A DNA stretch of 54,069 bases from JAJZIH01 sp021785265. GTDB lineage: Bacteria; Pseudomonadota; Gammaproteobacteria; JAKAQQ01. The notes beneath the pieces are model-generated. The model was not told the origin of the DNA and searched no databases. It worked only from the letters and a program-made list of their open reading frames with translations. Below, in pieces: positions 51,776-54,069 of the stretch; positions within the stretch are counted from its first letter, which is position 1, and every line of letters begins with the position of its first letter. The stretch is from the NCBI GenBank assembly GCA_027338645.1, contig DAHWSH010000007.1:1-54069 (forward strand), written 5' to 3'. The position numbers were made by a program, and so were the translations under genes.

Positions 51776-52858
51776 ATGCAGACCCAAACCGCGCCTCCTC
51801 CAGGGGATCGGGGAACCGCCCTCCGGCCCGCTTCCGGCTGGGACCTCATCGCCTGGGCACTTTTGATCGTCCGTTTCACGCTGGGTTGGATCTTCTGGGG
51901 CGGAGGGAGTCGGCGCTTCATCTACGCCCCACAGAAACTGAACCCCCATGCGGCCAGCTGGATGGCCAACAAGCTGCAGACTGCAATCCCCGGTGCCCTG
52001 TTAGGGACGGGATCCATGCTCGCCTACCTTCTCCACCACTTCACCCTGCTCTATGGGGCACTCATCTTTTTCAGTGCCGTTGAACTCGTCTTCGGGGTCT
52101 TTCTCATCGTGGGCTTCATGACCCGCTTGTCGGCTCTCGTCACGATCGGCTTGAGCATCGCCCTCATGCTGCTCTTCGGCTGGCAGGGGGCGACCTGTAT
52201 CGACGAGTGGACCATGGCCTCGGCCACGCTGGCCATGGGACTCGCGCTCTTCCTCGGGGGATCCACGGCCGGATCCGTCGATGGCTGGCTGCTCCGGCGC
52301 TCGCCGGCGCTCGAGCGGAAGACCTGGTTCCAGTGGCTGGGCAGCGGCGCCTGGCCGGAAGCGCGGCTCAAGCGTTGGAGCCTGATCGGCACGATCGTGG
52401 CCGGACTCTTCATCGTGCTCACTTATAATTACTATCGGGGCTCCGTACTAACGCCCTTCCACGGCGGACCGACCAGCCCCTCCCGGCATGCCCTCACCCT
52501 GTCCCGCGGCCGGCTCCTCAAGAACGGGGCGGTCTCCTTCAGAGTGGCCGTCATGGCGGGCACGGCTGCCGAACCGTCCCATATCGTCCGGATCAGGCTC
52601 TACGCACCAGACGGACGGGCGGTCGAGCGCTGGAACGCCATCACCCTGTCCCACCTGTCCCCTGACCGGATCCACAACGGTTTCGCCTACAACCGTTTCG
52701 TCCCGGGCTTTGTGGGATTGGTCGCCCGGGTCGGGGCGGAGGCCACCGTCACCTTGCCCCCCCGCAGGTCCCGCCTCGTCCTGGTTCCCGGCCGGTATCG
52801 CCTGGACGTGAGGACGGTCAGCGGTGCCCGCTATCACCTCCCGGTCTCGATGCCGTAA
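51776..52858 (+). CDS. doxDA: DoxDA-type thiosulfate:quinone oxidoreductase (fused DoxD and DoxA)
   Basis: TQO oxidises thiosulfate to tetrathionate and reduces quinone in the cytoplasmic membrane. The 360-residue protein has an N-terminal DoxD domain (about 25-170) with four transmembrane helices (for example LIVRFTLGWIFWGGGSRRFI and LFGWQGATCIDEW), a further helix at about 203-220, then a periplasmic DoxA-like domain (about 225-355). In Acidianus the parts are separate subunits; in acidophilic proteobacteria they are fused, as here. It ends the unit and is followed by a strong hairpin. Confidence 0.88.
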   Translation: MQTQTAPPPGDRGTALRPASGWDLIAWALLIVRFTLGWIFWGGGSRRFIYAPQKLNPHAASWMANKLQTAIPGALLGTGSMLAYLLHHFTLLYGALIFFSAVELVFGVFLIVGFMTRLSALVTIGLSIALMLLFGWQGATCIDEWTMASATLAMGLALFLGGSTAGSVDGWLLRRSPALERKTWFQWLGSGAWPEARLKRWSLIGTIVAGLFIVLTYNYYRGSVLTPFHGGPTSPSRHALTLSRGRLLKNGAVSFRVAVMAGTAAEPSHIVRIRLYAPDGRAVERWNAITLSHLSPDRIHNGFAYNRFVPGFVGLVARVGAEATVTLPPRRSRLVLVPGRYRLDVRTVSGARYHLPVSMP

Positions 52859-52890
52859 GGCGGAGATTCAAAAACGGGTAATCAAGCCCC

Positions 52891-52922
52891 GAACCGGGCC
52901 CTGCCAAAAGGGGGCCCGGTTC
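52891..52922 (+). terminator. Hairpin after doxDA
   Basis: A perfect 11-bp stem GAACCGGGCCC / GGGCCCGGTTC with a 10-base A-rich loop starts 32 bp after the doxDA stop. The T-run is missing, but the strong stem placed between convergent units makes it the likely transcription end. Confidence 0.65.
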
Positions 52923-53027
52923 ACTCTGGAAGCGCTGAAGGACGGCAAAACTCCATCTCGGCGCCGAAGTTCACGCCTTCAATCTTTAGTCACTACGCGC
53001 TTTCAGACCAGAATCACACCCCTTGAT

Positions 53028-54069
53028 CTAGCTCCGACTCCCCCGCACCCGCCGTTGGGTCCACTCCTCAAGACCCAAAAGTCCGGTCAGTATCATCAGC
53101 TCCAGGGGCGAAACCCCACCCCCACCGCCTCCACTGCTCCCGCTCCCCATCGGCGGCGCAGTCACCGTTACGGCCATGGTCTCCGTCGCCGCATCCCCAA
53201 AGGCATCGGTTGCCGTGACCGTCAGATCGGAGGCCCCCGGCGTACTCCCGGAACTCAGATTCAGGGTGCAGTTGCGGTCGGACTCCGTTGTCCCACAAGC
53301 GGAAGAGATCGTCACCGCCGAGACCGGAAGAACCGTCGGGTTGCTGCTGGCCAGAGACAAGCGAAAAGGTGCCGTCCCGGTCAGCTTGAAGTTCTCCTGC
53401 GTACTCGAACTCTCGTCCAGTGTCGTATCGGCCAGCCCCGCAAGGAGCGGGGTGATCGTGAGCGAGACCGCCGCGACGTTGCCCACCGGATCCGTCGGGC
53501 TATCCGCTGCCGGACACGAAGAGGGAGCCTGGCCATGCCAGGTAAAGGCGTCGGGCCCACTATAAGTGGCCGAGCTGGGCGTGTAGGTATAAGCTCCGGT
53601 CGAGGTGAAATCCACGCTCCCCTGAACCGGTAACTGGACAAGCGTATCGCTGGCCGCGCAGCCAGACGTGTTGGTCAGCCCCGGCACCGTGCCGGTGATC
53701 TGAGCACCCACGCTACCCGAAGCACTGCGGTTCGTGGCGATCAGTGCTCCCGGACTCACCGTAATCCCACCGGGGGCACTACCCACGTCCACCATCGTCA
53801 ACACCGTGTTGTAGTGGGCTGATAACGGATCAGTGTCGATCACCGAAATGGTGCCAGGACTGCTCACGTTTGTGACATAGACCCGGCTGCCGTCTGGACT
53901 CACCGCAACTGCGGTGGGGTTCACACCCACGTCCACCGTCGCGACCACTGTATCGGTCGCGGTGTCAATCACCGAGACAGTGCCATTACCACCACAGGCG
54001 GATGAGCTCCCGCAGCTCGCGACATAGGCGTCGGGGGCGGCCCATGCCGTGCTTGCCATCACGCCCGCG
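53028..54069 (-). CDS. Secreted YVTN-propeller / beta-sandwich protein with Gly-rich C-terminal anchor (partial at right edge)
   Basis: The N-terminus runs off the window; the visible part begins at the end of a signal peptide (STAWAA then PDAYV). YVTN-type propeller blades follow (GTVSVIDTATDTVVATVDVG, AVAVSPDGSRVYVTN), a region with paired cysteines, and an Ig-like/cadherin-like domain (ASDLTVTATDAFGDAATETM). The C-terminus is GSGSSGGGGGG, then a short hydrophobic helix with SPLELMILTGLLGL, and ends RRVRGSRS. This tail resembles GlyGly-CTERM sorting signals cut by rhombosortase, although the helix has acidic residues. A surface-located protein is inferred; function unknown. Confidence 0.7.
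   Translation of the reverse strand, partial: AGVMASTAWAAPDAYVASCGSSSACGGNGTVSVIDTATDTVVATVDVGVNPTAVAVSPDGSRVYVTNVSSPGTISVIDTDPLSAHYNTVLTMVDVGSAPGGITVSPGALIATNRSASGSVGAQITGTVPGLTNTSGCAASDTLVQLPVQGSVDFTSTGAYTYTPSSATYSGPDAFTWHGQAPSSCPAADSPTDPVGNVAAVSLTITPLLAGLADTTLDESSSTQENFKLTGTAPFRLSLASSNPTVLPVSAVTISSACGTTESDRNCTLNLSSGSTPGASDLTVTATDAFGDAATETMAVTVTAPPMGSGSSGGGGGGVSPLELMILTGLLGLEEWTQRRVRGSRS

Noticed and set aside
1..54069. CRISPR arrays, rRNA genes, replication origin, intact prophage or IS
   Set aside because: No regularly spaced repeats, rRNA sequence, DnaA-box cluster, integrase or transposase was seen in either strand.

Overview
The window is about 54 kb of GC-rich (roughly 63-64 %) bacterial chromosome, densely packed with mostly single-copy housekeeping genes. 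Gene orders such as tig-clpP-clpX-lon-hupB-tRNA-ppiD, mltD/gloB/methyltransferase/rnhA/dnaQ, mreBCD-mrdA-rodA and dacA-dat, together with the OmpF-like barrel, lipoproteins and LPS-type sugar genes, point to a Gram-negative member of the Gammaproteobacteria or a near relative. A DoxDA-type thiosulfate:quinone oxidoreductase next to a secreted DsrE-like protein suggests an inorganic sulfur oxidiser, possibly acidophilic (Acidiferrobacter or Acidithiobacillus-like). That placement is inference.

Layout. 1-1067: accessory remnant with a DUF4160 gene cut by the window edge, a decayed MobA/MobL relaxase fragment and non-coding DNA. 1068-5682: marC, a ThiF/MoeB-like E1 enzyme, and gatCAB (tRNA-dependent amidotransferase). 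5782-15157: a nine-gene cell-elongation cluster, mreB-mreC-mreD-mrdA-rodA-mltB-rlpA-dacA-dat. 15121-25887: eleven tightly spaced genes on the minus strand, gcvT-gcvH-gcvPA-tpx-gcvPB-pfkB-rlmI-lgt-thyA-kynU-lipB. They join glycine cleavage, its lipoylation enzyme and the folate-consuming ThyA in one apparent operon. Divergent from it are phhA-phhB (26001-27162). 27176-32222 (minus): a methyltransferase, rnhA, dnaQ, a CPA1-type antiporter, an outer-membrane barrel and ugd. 32260-35864 (plus): gloB, mltD with five LysM repeats, and fabI.

35865-38830 interrupts the usual fabI-ppiD neighbourhood. It holds 667 bp with no recognisable gene, an unknown membrane-anchored protein, and a secreted cysteine-rich protein. 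The promoter of the secreted protein has a run of 12 G between a perfect -35 and a weak -10, the layout of a phase-variable promoter. 38831-47406 is the protein quality-control cluster (ppiD, tRNA-Asp, tRNA-Val, hupB, lon, clpX, clpP, tig, tRNA-Leu), with a sigma32-like promoter before lon. 47469-49951: a lipoprotein, an acylphosphatase and a LysR regulator. 50104-52858: secreted DsrE-like protein, orphan periplasmic binding protein and DoxDA, closed by a strong hairpin. The right edge (53028 onward) is a partial secreted YVTN-propeller protein with a poly-Gly/transmembrane/Arg tail.

The most interesting candidates are the poly-G promoter module at 36.5-38.6 kb, the LysR/DsrE/binding-protein/DoxDA sulfur module at 49-53 kb, and the gcv-tpx-thyA-lipB operon. 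No complete insertion sequence, prophage, CRISPR array, rRNA or replication origin was seen.
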